DNA of 64,000 nt. It comes from Thermoactinospora rubra. Lineage in GTDB: Bacteria; Actinomycetota; Actinomycetes; Streptosporangiales; Streptosporangiaceae. The translations under genes and the position numbers were made by a program. The notes below the pieces were generated by a model. That model did not search any database, was not told the origin of the DNA, and saw only the letters and a list, made by a program, of their open reading frames with translations. This document shows positions 33,799-42,714 of the stretch, one piece after another (positions within the stretch are counted from its first letter, which is position 1; every line of letters starts with the position of its first letter). The stretch is taken from positions 315,606 to 379,605 of the forward strand of contig NZ_KZ084324.1 in NCBI RefSeq assembly GCF_002093975.1, in the 5' to 3' direction.

Positions 33799-35088
33799 AT
33801 GGACGAGCGGGAGCCGTCCCCGACCCGCGTGGAGCACGACCTCCTGGGCGAGATCACGCTGCCCACGAGCCTGCTGTACGGCATCCACACCGCTCGGGCC
33901 AGCGAGAACTTCCGCCTCGGCGGGGAGTCCCTGAACCGGTTCCCCGCGCTGCTGGCCGCCCTCGCCCAGGTGAAGAGCGCCGCGGCCAGGGCCAACGTGA
34001 AGCTGGGCGTCCTCCCCGAGGAGGTCGGCCGGGCGATCAGGGCCGCGGCGGCCGAGGTCGTCGCGGGCGGCCTGCACGAGCACTTCCCGCTCGACGTGGT
34101 GCAGGGCGGCGGCGGCACCTCCACCAACATGAACATGAACGAGGTGCTGGCCAACCGCGCGTCGATGCTGCTCGGCGGCCGGGTGGACCCGCACGACCAC
34201 GTGAACCGCTCCCAGTCGACCAACGACGTGATGCCGACCGCGGTGAACATCGCGGTGCTGGTGACCGCGCGCTCCGCCGTACGGTCCCTGCGGCTGCTGG
34301 CCCACTCGCTGAGCGCGAAGGCCGGCCAGTACGCCTCGCTGGAGCGGCTGGGCCGTACCTGCCTGCAGGACGCGGTGCCGGTGCCGGCCGGACTCGTGCA
34401 CGAGGGCCAGGCCAGCTCGGTGCGGGCGGCGGCGCGGGCGCTGGAGGACGCGGCGGACGCGCTGCTCGCGGTGCCGCTCGGCGCGACCGCGATCGGCACC
34501 GGCCTGGGCGCCCCGGACGGCTACGCCGAGCTGGCCATCCGGTTCCTGGCCGAGGAGACCGGGCTGGAGCTGCGGCAGGCGGGCAACCTCTCGGAGGGCG
34601 TCGCCTCGCTGGAGAGCCTGGCATGGGTGGGCGACGCCATGGCGCGGGCCGGGCGGACCATCGCCCGCGTGGCCGCCGACCTCAGGCTGCTGGCCTCCGG
34701 CCCCGTCGGCGGCTTCGGCGAGGTACGGCTGCCGCCGGTCCAGGCGGGCTCGTCGATCATGCCGGGCAAGGTCAACCCGGTCATGCCCGAGCTGGTGATG
34801 CAGGTCTCCTTCCAGCTCGAAGGCGGCGCGCACATCGTCCACCTGGCCTGCGCGGCCGGGGAACTGGAGGTCACGCCGATGGCGCCGGTGGTGACGGCGG
34901 AGCTGCTGCGCGGCCTGGAACGCCTGGACCGGGTGTCCGACCTGTTCGCCACGCGGTGCGTCGACGGGCTGACCTGGAACGAGGAGGCGGTCCGCGCCAA
35001 CCTCCGCGGCTCGTTGCAGCAGGCCGTCGAGGCCGCCGTCGCCAACGGCCACACCTACGCCGTCACCCGGCTGGAGGCCCGTCCGTGA
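33799..35088 (+). CDS. Aspartase/fumarase-family ammonia-lyase
   Basis: The protein has 429 residues. Superfamily motifs are GGGGTSTNMNMNEVLANRA, VNRSQSTNDVMPTA and the signature loop GSSIMPGKVNPVMPELV. The family cleaves fumarate-yielding substrates; aspartate ammonia-lyase is the closest class by these motifs, but C-N lyases for related amino acids look the same. It starts a plus-strand operon of overlapping genes that includes an amino-acid ABC transporter. Its GTGA overlap with the next gene (35085) shows coupling. Confidence 0.8.
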   Translation: MDEREPSPTRVEHDLLGEITLPTSLLYGIHTARASENFRLGGESLNRFPALLAALAQVKSAAARANVKLGVLPEEVGRAIRAAAAEVVAGGLHEHFPLDVVQGGGGTSTNMNMNEVLANRASMLLGGRVDPHDHVNRSQSTNDVMPTAVNIAVLVTARSAVRSLRLLAHSLSAKAGQYASLERLGRTCLQDAVPVPAGLVHEGQASSVRAAARALEDAADALLAVPLGATAIGTGLGAPDGYAELAIRFLAEETGLELRQAGNLSEGVASLESLAWVGDAMARAGRTIARVAADLRLLASGPVGGFGEVRLPPVQAGSSIMPGKVNPVMPELVMQVSFQLEGGAHIVHLACAAGELEVTPMAPVVTAELLRGLERLDRVSDLFATRCVDGLTWNEEAVRANLRGSLQQAVEAAVANGHTYAVTRLEARP

Positions 35089-36062
35089 GCACCGCACTCG
35101 TCGTCGATCCCGTCCACGACGGCGCCACCGACCCGGTGCTGGTGTGGAACCACGCGGAGGCCGCCTGGTGGTGCCTGTTCGTCCACCGCAGGGCGAACAC
35201 GAAGATCAGCGGCCCGGCCCGGATCGGCCGCTGTCACGGCACCCAGGTCGGGGTGGCGAGTTCCGCCGACGGCGGCCGCAGCTGGCTGTACCGGGGGACG
35301 CTCGACCTGCCCGTGGAGCCGGGGCTCAACACGTTCTGGGGCCCGGACGTCGTCCATCATGAGGGCGTCTACCACATGTTCGTCACGTTCATCCGCGGCG
35401 TCCCCGACGACCCGGCGTGGGACACGCACGGCAGGCCGAGCCCCTGGCACCGGCGGATCCACCACCTGACCAGCCGGGACCTGTGGACCTGGACCCACGT
35501 CTCGCGCCTGGACCTCGGCACGGACCACGCGGTCGACCCGTACGTGCACCCGCTGCCCGAGGGCGGCTGGGGCCTGTGGTTCAAGGACGAGGCGCGCGGC
35601 GGCGGCATCCGGCGGGCCGTCAGCTCCGACCTTCATGAGTGGAAGGCCGCCGACCTCGCGCTGGCCGACTGGCACGAGGGACCGGCCGTCTTCGTCCTGG
35701 GCGGGTACGGCTGGCTCCTGGCCGAGAGCAGGACCGGCCTGGCCCTGTACCGATCCGATGACCTGCGGCGGTGGGAGCCCCGGGGCGGCCTTGCCGTCCC
35801 CGGAGAAAAGGCCCGTCAGCCGTATATTCACCCCATATCTCATACAAGTGCATACATCGTCTATTACGCGCAAACCGGACGGGACAGCTTCGGCGAGGAG
35901 GTGCCGACCTCCAGCCAGGCGTCGGTCATCCGCGCCGCGGAGCTGACCCTGGTCGGGGGCGACCTTCACTGTCGTACGGCGAGCGCACCGGCCCTTCCCG
36001 ACGGCGTGGCGGCCATCCGGCGGCCACCCGGAACCTCGCACAGCAAGCTGGTGGACACATGA
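35085..36062 (+). CDS. Five-bladed beta-propeller glycosidase-like protein
   Basis: The protein has 325 residues. Repeated blades are visible: GVASSADGGRSWLYRG, FWGPDVVHHEGVYHMFVTF, HHLTSRDLWTWTHVSRLDLG, AVDPYVHPLPEGGWGLWFKDE, RAVSSDLHEWKAADL and YRSDDLRRWEP. This is the fold of GH32/43/62/68/130. FWGPDV and the VDPYVHP Asp are plausible catalytic or substrate acids. There is no signal peptide, so it acts in the cytoplasm. Placed between a lyase and an amino-acid ABC transporter, it suggests a substrate with a sugar part. Activity is not proven. Confidence 0.7.
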   Translation: MSTALVVDPVHDGATDPVLVWNHAEAAWWCLFVHRRANTKISGPARIGRCHGTQVGVASSADGGRSWLYRGTLDLPVEPGLNTFWGPDVVHHEGVYHMFVTFIRGVPDDPAWDTHGRPSPWHRRIHHLTSRDLWTWTHVSRLDLGTDHAVDPYVHPLPEGGWGLWFKDEARGGGIRRAVSSDLHEWKAADLALADWHEGPAVFVLGGYGWLLAESRTGLALYRSDDLRRWEPRGGLAVPGEKARQPYIHPISHTSAYIVYYAQTGRDSFGEEVPTSSQASVIRAAELTLVGGDLHCRTASAPALPDGVAAIRRPPGTSHSKLVDT

Positions 36063-37027
36063 ACAACCGCAAGCACCTCGTCCCCGTCGCCGCCCTGCTG
36101 ACCCTGACCGCCTGCGGCACCGCCCAGGACGCCGCCCCGCCCGTCGCCGGAGCGGCCTCGCCCGCCGCGTCCGCCGCGCTCGCCAGGGACGACAAGCTGG
36201 CCGCGCAGGTGCCCGCCGAGATCCGCACGCGCGGCAAGCTCGTCATCGGCACCAACGCCCCCTACGCGCCGCTGGAGTTCTTCGCCGAGGACAACAAGAC
36301 CCTCGTGGGCTTCGAGATCGACACCGGCGACGCGCTTGGGCAGATCCTCGGCCTGAAGGTCGAGTGGCAGAACACCTCCTTCGACAACATCATCCCGGGG
36401 CTGGAGGCGGGCCGGTACGACATCGGCATCGCCGGGTTCGGCATCGAGAAGGACCGGCTGGAGGTCGTCAGCTTCGTCTCCAACTACCTCAGCGGCGGCG
36501 GCTTCCTGGTCAAGAAGGGCAGCGGCGTCAAGGTCAACGACTTCAAGGACACCGTCTGCGGCCTGCGCGTGGCCGTGCAGAGCGGCACCACCCAGGTCGA
36601 GCGGCTGGAGAAGGCCGACGCCTACTGCCGCGGGGCCGGCAAGGAGCCCGTCCAGATCATCCGCATCCCCGACCAGAACCAGGCCGTGCTGACCCTCTCC
36701 AGCGGCCGGGCCGACGTGGTGACGGCCGACAAGCCGGCCGTGGAGTGGGCCGCCAAGCAGTCGGAGGGCGCGCTGTGCGTCACCGGCACCTACCGCACCC
36801 CGCACAGCCTGTCGGGCATCGCCATCCCCAAGCGCAACGCCGCGCTCAACACCGTCATCCAGGCGGCGATGACCAAGCTGATCCAGGAGGGCCACTACAA
36901 GCGGCTGGCCGACAAGTGGGGCGTGGTCGACGGCGCGATCGAGAAGTCGGAGATCTTCACCGAGCCCGGCCAGGTCCAGGACGGCGACGAGATCTTCCCG
37001 CAGCCGATCAAGGAAGGGTGTGCCTGA
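36059..37027 (+). CDS. Polar amino acid ABC transporter, substrate-binding lipoprotein
   Basis: The protein has 322 residues. The lipobox LTAC places the lipidated Cys at residue 19. The periplasmic-binding (SBP_bac_3) core has [59 protein letters not shown], cited as [10 protein letters not shown], and [15 protein letters not shown]. This is the polar or opine-type amino-acid class. It overlaps the upstream gene by four bases and precedes its permease and ATPase. The ligand is probably a polar amino acid or conjugate. Confidence 0.88.
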   Translation: MNNRKHLVPVAALLTLTACGTAQDAAPPVAGAASPAASAALARDDKLAAQVPAEIRTRGKLVIGTNAPYAPLEFFAEDNKTLVGFEIDTGDALGQILGLKVEWQNTSFDNIIPGLEAGRYDIGIAGFGIEKDRLEVVSFVSNYLSGGGFLVKKGSGVKVNDFKDTVCGLRVAVQSGTTQVERLEKADAYCRGAGKEPVQIIRIPDQNQAVLTLSSGRADVVTADKPAVEWAAKQSEGALCVTGTYRTPHSLSGIAIPKRNAALNTVIQAAMTKLIQEGHYKRLADKWGVVDGAIEKSEIFTEPGQVQDGDEIFPQPIKEGCA

Positions 37028-37031
37028 CGGG

Positions 37032-37952
37032 ATGGCGACCGACACCAGAGGCGCCGTGGTGACGGCCGACATCAAGGCGATCCCCGTCCGGCGGCCGTGG
37101 CGGTGGGTCGCCACGGGGATCGTGCTGGTGCTGCTGGGCCTGCTCCTGCTGTCGATGGTCACCAACCCGCGCTACCGGTGGGAGATCGTCGCCCGGTACC
37201 TGTTCGACGGCACCGTCCTGCACGGGCTGCTGCTGACCCTGGAGTTCACCGCCATCGCCATGGCGATCGGCATCGTCCTGGGCGTGGTCTTCGCCGTCAT
37301 GCGCGGCTCGGCCAACCCGGTGCTGTCGTGGACGGCCGCGGGCTACATCTGGTTCTTCCGCGGCACGCCGCTGCTGGTGCAGCTCATCTTCTGGTTCAAC
37401 CTCAGCGCGCTGTACCCCAGGATCGACATCGGCGTGCCGTTCGGGCCGACCTTCCTCAGCCTCGACGCCAACACACTGATCACGCCGTTCATCGCGGGAA
37501 TCCTGGGGCTGGCGCTGAACGAGGGCGCCTACATGGCGGAGATCGTCAGGGCCGGCATCATGTCCATCCCGCGTGGCCAGCTCGAAGCCGCCAGCTCCCT
37601 GGGCATGTCCAAGGCGATGACCATGCGCAAGATCATCCTGCCCCAGGCCATGCGCGTGATCATCCCGCCGACCGGCAACAACGCCATCGCGATGCTGAAG
37701 ACCAGCTCGCTGGTCAGCGTGCTGGCGATCCCCGAGCTGCTCTACAGCGTGCAGATCATCTACGGGCGCAACTTCCAGACCATCCCGCTGCTCCTCGTCG
37801 CCAGCATCTGGTACCTGCTGGCCACCTCCATCCTGACGGCCGTGCAGACCAGGATCGAGCGGTACTTCTCGCCCGACCGGGACCCCGGCCTGTCCTTCGG
37901 CGCGCGCCTGCGCCGCAACCTGCTGTCCCGACGCCACAAGGAGGCCCGCTGA
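37032..37952 (+). CDS. Amino acid ABC transporter permease
   Basis: The protein has about 306 residues from ATG 37032; a GTG at 37020 would add four residues and overlap the upstream stop. It has about five to six membrane segments. The TGxxxTLxxT-like start is seen as [15 protein letters not shown], with [14 protein letters not shown] and the EAA loop [26 protein letters not shown], cited as [17 protein letters not shown]. This is the HisMQ/GlnP single-gene permease type. Confidence 0.88.
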   Translation: MATDTRGAVVTADIKAIPVRRPWRWVATGIVLVLLGLLLLSMVTNPRYRWEIVARYLFDGTVLHGLLLTLEFTAIAMAIGIVLGVVFAVMRGSANPVLSWTAAGYIWFFRGTPLLVQLIFWFNLSALYPRIDIGVPFGPTFLSLDANTLITPFIAGILGLALNEGAYMAEIVRAGIMSIPRGQLEAASSLGMSKAMTMRKIILPQAMRVIIPPTGNNAIAMLKTSSLVSVLAIPELLYSVQIIYGRNFQTIPLLLVASIWYLLATSILTAVQTRIERYFSPDRDPGLSFGARLRRNLLSRRHKEAR

Positions 37953-38710
37953 TGGCGCTGGTCCGCGCGGAAGGCGTGCACAAGAGCTACGGCAGGCACG
38001 AGGTGCTCAAGGGCATCGACCTGACCGTGGAGGAGGGGCAGGTGCTGTGCCTGGTGGGCCCCTCCGGATCGGGCAAGAGCACGCTGCTGCGCTGCGTCAA
38101 CCACCTGGAGACCATCAACAGGGGCCGGCTGTGGGTCGACGGCGAGCTGATCGGCTACCGGCAGAGCGGCGACCTGCTCTACGAGCTGCCCGACAAGGAG
38201 GTGTGCCGGCAGCGGGCCCGCATCGGCATGGTGTTCCAGAGCTTCAACCTCTTCCCGCACTACACGGCCCTGGAGAACGTCGTCCTCGGCCCCTGCCTGG
38301 TCAACAAGGAGCCGCGCGCCCAGGCCGTCGCGCACGCCGAGGAGCTGCTGCGCCGGGTCGGCCTGGGCGACAAGCTGCACAGCTACCCCACCCGGCTGTC
38401 GGGCGGCCAGCAGCAGAGGGTGGCCATCGCGCGGGCGCTGGCCATGCGGCCGAAGCTGATGCTGTTCGACGAGCCGACCTCCGCGCTGGACCCCGAGCTG
38501 GTCGGCGAGGTCCTCGACGTCATGCGGCAGCTCGCCCGCGACGGAATGACCATGATCGTCGTCACGCACGAGATGGGCTTCGCCCGCGAGGTCGGCGACA
38601 CCCTGGTCTTCATGGACGACGGCGTGATCGTCGAGTCGGGCGACCCGCGGGAGGTCCTGGCCCGGCCGCGACACCAGCGGACCCAGGCTTTCCTGTCCAA
38701 AGTGCTATGA
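37952..38710 (+). CDS. Amino acid ABC transporter ATP-binding protein
   Basis: The protein has 252 residues. It has Walker [11 protein letters not shown]-loop [11 protein letters not shown], signature [16 protein letters not shown], Walker [15 protein letters not shown] and the switch His in [12 protein letters not shown]. It is the GlnQ/HisP class that powers the permease just upstream. The ATG overlaps the permease stop as TGATG. Confidence 0.93.
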   Translation: MALVRAEGVHKSYGRHEVLKGIDLTVEEGQVLCLVGPSGSGKSTLLRCVNHLETINRGRLWVDGELIGYRQSGDLLYELPDKEVCRQRARIGMVFQSFNLFPHYTALENVVLGPCLVNKEPRAQAVAHAEELLRRVGLGDKLHSYPTRLSGGQQQRVAIARALAMRPKLMLFDEPTSALDPELVGEVLDVMRQLARDGMTMIVVTHEMGFAREVGDTLVFMDDGVIVESGDPREVLARPRHQRTQAFLSKVL

Positions 38711-38729
38711 CTCACGGGAGCTCACCCAC

Positions 38730-39904
38730 ATGAAAGACGTCATCGTGATCGGGCTCGGCGCCATGGGGTCGATGACCGCGTGGCAGGCGGCCGCGGCCGG
38801 CGCCTCGGTCGCCGGCGTCGAGCAGTTCACCGTCGGCCACTCTCGGGGCTCCTCGCACGGCGGGTCCCGCATCTACCGGCAGATCCTGTTCGAGGGCAAG
38901 GAGTACGTGCCGCTCGCCCGCCGCTCACTGGACCTGGTCATGGATCTGGAACGGCGCAGCGGCCGGCCGCTGTTCACCCGCTCGGGCGGCCTGGTCATCG
39001 GCACCGCCGACGGGCCGCTCATCCGCGACACGCTGGCCAGCGCCGCGGCCGGCGAGGTGGAGTACGAATGGCTGGAGCCCGGCGAGCTGCGGCGGCGCTA
39101 CCCGCAACACGCGGCCTTCGACGACGACGTGGCCGTCTACGAGCCGGGCGCGGGCGTGCTGCGGCCCGAAGCCTGCATCGCCGCGGCGGTGGCCGCCGCC
39201 GAGCGGGCCGGCGCCGAGATCCGCACCGGCTCCCCGGTCGAGGAGCTGCGCGTCGCCGACGGGCACGTCGAGGTCGTCACCGGCGGGGAGACCATCAGGG
39301 CCGCCAGGGCGGTGCTCGCCACCGGCGCTTGGGGGCTGGACCTGCTTCCCGGCTTCTCACTGCCCCTGCGTACCCAGCGCTCCTGCCTGTCCTGGTTCCG
39401 CGCCGCCACGGACCCCGCCGAGTACGGCCCGGCACGGTTCCCACGTTCATCAGGGAGAGCGGCCCGCTGGACGGATGGGGCATCCCCGACGTCGACGGCC
39501 AGGGCGTCAAGGTCGGCGTCGGCGGCACGGCCAGCAAGCGCTGGCTGGACCGGCCGGAGGACAACTGGCACGACCCCACCGCCGAGGACCTCGCGCCCAT
39601 CGAGGACTTCTGCCGCCGGGCGTTCCCCGGCCTGACCCCGCGCGCGGCCCACGCCCGGGCCTGCATGAACTCCAAGACCCCCGACGGCGACTTCATCATC
39701 GGGCCCGTCGGCGGGAGCGACCGCGTGGTCTTCGCCGGCGGCTTCTCCGGCCACGGCTTCAAACACTCCCCGGCGGTCGGGCTCATCTGCGCCCAGCTGG
39801 CGCTGGACGGGCAGACCGAGTTCGACATCACGGCCTTCTCCCCCGACCGCTTCTCCAACTCCTCCGGCTCCTCCAGCTCCTCCGGCTTCTCCGGTGAAAG
39901 GTGA
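38730..39904 (+). pseudogene. Sarcosine-oxidase-like FAD amine oxidase, frameshifted
   Basis: The reading frame is broken near 39440-39442 in a CCC run. Up to there (38730 frame) it has GLGAMGSMTAW and HSRGSSHGGSRIYRQ, the FAD-binding region of MSOX/TSOX-type amine oxidases. The rest is in the +2 frame (TFIRESGPLDGWGIPDVDG, ACMNSKTPDGDFIIGP, GHGFKHSPAVG), where the Cys in ACMNS aligns with the covalent-flavin Cys of this family. One missing C explains the shift. It is either a recent loss or a sequencing error. The intact length would be about 391 residues, the normal family size, with a Ser-rich tail. Confidence 0.85.
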
Positions 39905-39906
39905 CC

Positions 39907-40905
39907 ATGCGCTACATCCGGCTCGGGCGTTCCGGGCTCCAGGTCAGCAGGCTCGCGCTCGGCACGATGAACTTCGGCCCGCTCACCGACGAGGCCACCT
40001 CCCACCGCATCCTCGACGCGGCCGTGGACGGCGGCATCAACCTCGTCGACACCGCCGACGTGTACGGCGCCGACGCCAACAGGCAGGTCTACGGGCTGGA
40101 GCCAGACAAGGGCAGGACCGAGGAGATCATCGGCACCTGGCTGGCCAAGACCCCCGCCCGGCGGGACCAGATCGTCCTGGCCACCAAGGCGTACGGCGCC
40201 ATGGGTCCCGGCGTCAACGACATCCGGCTGTCCGCCCGCCGCATCCGCCGCGCCTGCGAGGAGTCGCTGCGCCGGCTGCGCACCGACCACCTCGACCTCT
40301 ACCTGCTGCACCACGTGGACCGCACCACGCCGTGGGAGGAGATCTGGGAGGCCCTGTCACTGTTGCGGCAGCAGGGCAAGGTGCTGTACTTCGGCACCAG
40401 CAACCACGCCGCCTGGCACATCGTGCGTGGGCAGTGCGTCGCCGAGCGCCTGGGCGCCTTCGGCTTCGTGGCCGAGCAGAGCATCTACAACCTCATGCAG
40501 CGCTCGGTGGAACTGGAGGTGCTGCCCGCCTGCCAGGATCTCGGGCTCGGCTTCCTGCCGTACAGCCCGCTGCACGGCGGCCTGCTCGGCGGCATTCTGC
40601 GTAAGGAGCAGGCGGAACGCGGCAAGACGGGCCGGGCCGCCGCGGGCCTGGCCGCCGGCCGCGACCGGGTCGAGCGCTACGAGCAGGCCTGCGACGCTTT
40701 CGGCGAGCACCCCGCGGTCGTCGCCCTGGCCTGGCTGCTGCACCAGCCCGGCGTCACCGCCCCCATCGTGGGCGCTCGCACACTCGACCAGCTGTCCCTG
40801 GCTCAGCGTGCGCTCGAGGTCGAGCTGGACGCCGACCAGCTGGCTCTGCTGGACGAGATCTTCCCGGGTCCCGGCGGTCCTGCTCCGGAGGCGTACGCCT
40901 GGTAG
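39907..40905 (+). CDS. Aldo-keto reductase
   Basis: The protein has 332 residues (ATG 39907 with GAAAGG upstream; GTG 39901 is an alternative). It has MRYIRLGRSGLQVSRLALGTMNFG, the catalytic VDTADVYG (Asp and Tyr), LATKAYG (Lys) and LYLLHHVDRTTPWEE (His). It is the AKR type with NAD(P)H, close to the potassium-channel-beta/YajO-like group. It probably reduces an aldehyde or ketone made by the cluster. A strong terminator follows at 40957-40992. Confidence 0.9.
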   Translation: MRYIRLGRSGLQVSRLALGTMNFGPLTDEATSHRILDAAVDGGINLVDTADVYGADANRQVYGLEPDKGRTEEIIGTWLAKTPARRDQIVLATKAYGAMGPGVNDIRLSARRIRRACEESLRRLRTDHLDLYLLHHVDRTTPWEEIWEALSLLRQQGKVLYFGTSNHAAWHIVRGQCVAERLGAFGFVAEQSIYNLMQRSVELEVLPACQDLGLGFLPYSPLHGGLLGGILRKEQAERGKTGRAAAGLAAGRDRVERYEQACDAFGEHPAVVALAWLLHQPGVTAPIVGARTLDQLSLAQRALEVELDADQLALLDEIFPGPGGPAPEAYAW

Positions 40906-40956
40906 CCGGCGGCGGTAGTCGGCCTGCCAGACCGGCTGGCGGGCGGGCAAACGATC

Positions 40957-40992
40957 GAGGGCCGGATTCTCAATCTTGAGAATCCGGCCCTC
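40957..40992. terminator. Strong bidirectional terminator
   Basis: A perfect 17-bp stem (GAGGGCCGGATTCTCAA at 40957-40973 and its exact complement at 40976-40992) has a 2-nt centre. It lies between the convergent aldo-keto reductase gene and tRNA-Pro. Confidence 0.9.
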
Positions 40993-41009
40993 CATCAGGT
41001 GTTTTCTGG

Positions 41010-41083
41010 TCGGGGTGAGAGGATTTGAACCTCCGGCCTCTTCGTCCCGAACGAAGCGCGCTGCCAAGCTGCGCTACACCCCG
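41010..41083 (-). tRNA. tRNA-Pro (CGG)
   Basis: A 74-nt cloverleaf on the minus strand. The acceptor arm is CGGGGTG/CACCCCG with discriminator A. The anticodon stem-loop CTTCG-TTCGGGA-CGAAG gives anticodon CGG, and the T-arm has the GGTTCAAATCC loop. No CCA is encoded. Confidence 0.93.
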
Positions 41084-41146
41084 CCGCCCGGGCTCATCGC
41101 CCGTGCTCCGGAAAGTCTAGCGGACTTCCCGAGTGCTTGTGACCGC

Positions 41147-42040
41147 TCAGCGGCGGGGTACCAGGGTGAGGAGCGAGGCCTCGGGGAAGCACGCGAAGCG
41201 CGCCGGGGCGCAAGGGGAGGTGCCCAGGCCGGCGGAGACGTGGAGCCAGGCGCCGTCGTGGCGGCTGAGGCCCTTCACCCGCGCGCGGTCGATGCCGCAG
41301 TTCGTCACCAGCGCCCCGTAGAAGGGGATGCAGAGCTGGCCGCCGTGGGTGTGGCCGGCGAGCAGCAGCTGGTAGCCGTCGGCGGCGAAGCGGGACAGGT
41401 TGCGCGGCTCCGGCGAGTGCATGACGCCGAGGCGCAGGTCGGCGTCGGCGGGCGCCGGGCCGGCGACCAGGTCGTAGCGGTCGCGGTCGATGTGCGAGTC
41501 GTGGATGCCGGCCACCGCGACGTCGAGGTCGCCGGCCTTGATGCGGGCCGTGGTGTTGTTCATGTCGAGCCAGCCCTCGGCGGTCAGGCCGGCGCCGAGC
41601 TCGGTCCACGGCAGCGTGGGGACCGTCTGGCGGTGGTCGCCGCGCGAGGTGCGCCACAGGTAGCGCGCCGGGTTCTTGAAGCGCGGCGCGTAGAGGTCGT
41701 TGGAGCCGTACACGAACAGCCCGGGACGGCGCAGCAGCGGCTCCAGGGCGTGGAGCAGGGACGGGACCGCGTCGGGATGGGCGATCGAGTCGCCGGTGTT
41801 GACGACGAGGTCCGGCTCCAGGTCGCCGAGCGAGCGGACCCAGTTGATCAGCATCGTACGGCGGGGCGTCAGGTGAAGGTCGGACAGGTGGAGGATGCGC
41901 ACAGGGCGCTGCCCGCGCTCCAGCACGGGCACGTCGAACCGCCGCAGCCGGAACCAGTTGCGTTCGACGACCGAGGCGTAGCCCAGTCCGGCCACGCCGA
42001 GACCGAGCAGGGACAGGGGTACCGCTACGGCTTTCCTCAC
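41147..42040 (-). CDS. Membrane-anchored metallophosphoesterase
   Basis: The protein has 297 residues from GTG 42040; a longer frame to 42091 runs into the divergent yqeY gene. One N-terminal membrane segment (about 3-22) is followed by the calcineurin-type metal motifs LHLSDLHLT, VVNTGDSI, YGSNDLYAPR (a GNHD variant), and LLAGHTHGGQL. It is the YkuE/YaeI-type phosphoesterase. It diverges from the YqeY gene. Confidence 0.85.
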   Translation of the reverse strand: MRKAVAVPLSLLGLGVAGLGYASVVERNWFRLRRFDVPVLERGQRPVRILHLSDLHLTPRRTMLINWVRSLGDLEPDLVVNTGDSIAHPDAVPSLLHALEPLLRRPGLFVYGSNDLYAPRFKNPARYLWRTSRGDHRQTVPTLPWTELGAGLTAEGWLDMNNTTARIKAGDLDVAVAGIHDSHIDRDRYDLVAGPAPADADLRLGVMHSPEPRNLSRFAADGYQLLLAGHTHGGQLCIPFYGALVTNCGIDRARVKGLSRHDGAWLHVSAGLGTSPCAPARFACFPEASLLTLVPRR

Positions 42041-42081
42041 CCATTCATCATGCCCGATGACGAGACGGCAAGATGGTGCGC

Positions 42082-42546
42082 ATGAGCGCATTGAAAGACA
42101 AGCTGCAGGCGGACCTGTCGGCTGCGATGAAGAGCCGTGACGAGGTGCGGACCAGGACCATCCGGATGGCGCTGGCCGCGATCAACGTCGAGGAGGTCGC
42201 CGGGAAGGCCGCCAGGGAGCTGTCGGACGAGGAAGTCGTCAAGGTCCTGACCAAGGAGGCCAAGAAGCGCAGGGAGGCCGCCGAGGCGTTCTCCAACGCG
42301 GGCCGGCAGGACCGGGCGCAGGCGGAGCTCGACGAGCACGCGGTGCTGGAGGAGTACCTGCCGGCCCAGCTGTCGGACGAGGAGCTGTACCGGCTGGTCG
42401 ACGAGGCGATCGCCGAGACGGGCGCCGCGGGGCCGCAGGCGATGGGCCAGGTCATGAAGGTGGTCAACCCCAGGGTCGCGGGTCGCGCCGAGGGCGGCAG
42501 GGTCGCGCAGGCGGTGCGCTCCCGGCTCGCGGCCTCCTCCAGCTGA
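42082..42546 (+). CDS. GatB/YqeY domain protein
   Basis: The protein has 154 residues from ATG 42082 (MSALKDKLQADLSAAMKSRD); ATG 42073 is also possible. It is a helical YqeY protein (RTRTIRMALAAINVEEVA, ELDEHAVLEEYLPAQLSDEEL, MGQVMKVVNPRVAGRAEGGRVAQ). It resembles the tail domain of GatB that contacts tRNA; the role of stand-alone members is unclear. Confidence 0.88.
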   Translation: MSALKDKLQADLSAAMKSRDEVRTRTIRMALAAINVEEVAGKAARELSDEEVVKVLTKEAKKRREAAEAFSNAGRQDRAQAELDEHAVLEEYLPAQLSDEELYRLVDEAIAETGAAGPQAMGQVMKVVNPRVAGRAEGGRVAQAVRSRLAASSS

Positions 42547-42551
42547 GCCGA

Positions 42552-42602
42552 CCCGGCCGTCACAACCACCCGGCCGTCACAACCACCCGGCCGTCACAAC
42601 CA
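42552..42602. repeat. 17-bp tandem repeat, three perfect copies
   Basis: CCCGGCCGTCACAACCA is repeated exactly at 42552, 42569 and 42586, just after the YqeY stop. No gene is read across it. Confidence 0.9.
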
Positions 42603-42666
42603 CCCGCCCATCTCAGCGAGCCGATCCCTGCCGGCCCGGCCCTTCCGCCCAGCCGTACGAAAACCA

Positions 42667-42695
42667 GAGGCCTCCGCGCGATCCACGGAGGCCTC
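42667..42695. terminator. Bidirectional terminator
   Basis: A perfect 10-bp stem (GAGGCCTCCG at 42667-42676, CGGAGGCCTC at 42686-42695) has a 9-nt loop, between the stops of the YqeY and PBP1A genes. Confidence 0.8.
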
Positions 42696-42714
42696 CGGCG
42701 TCAGGGCCGGGACG

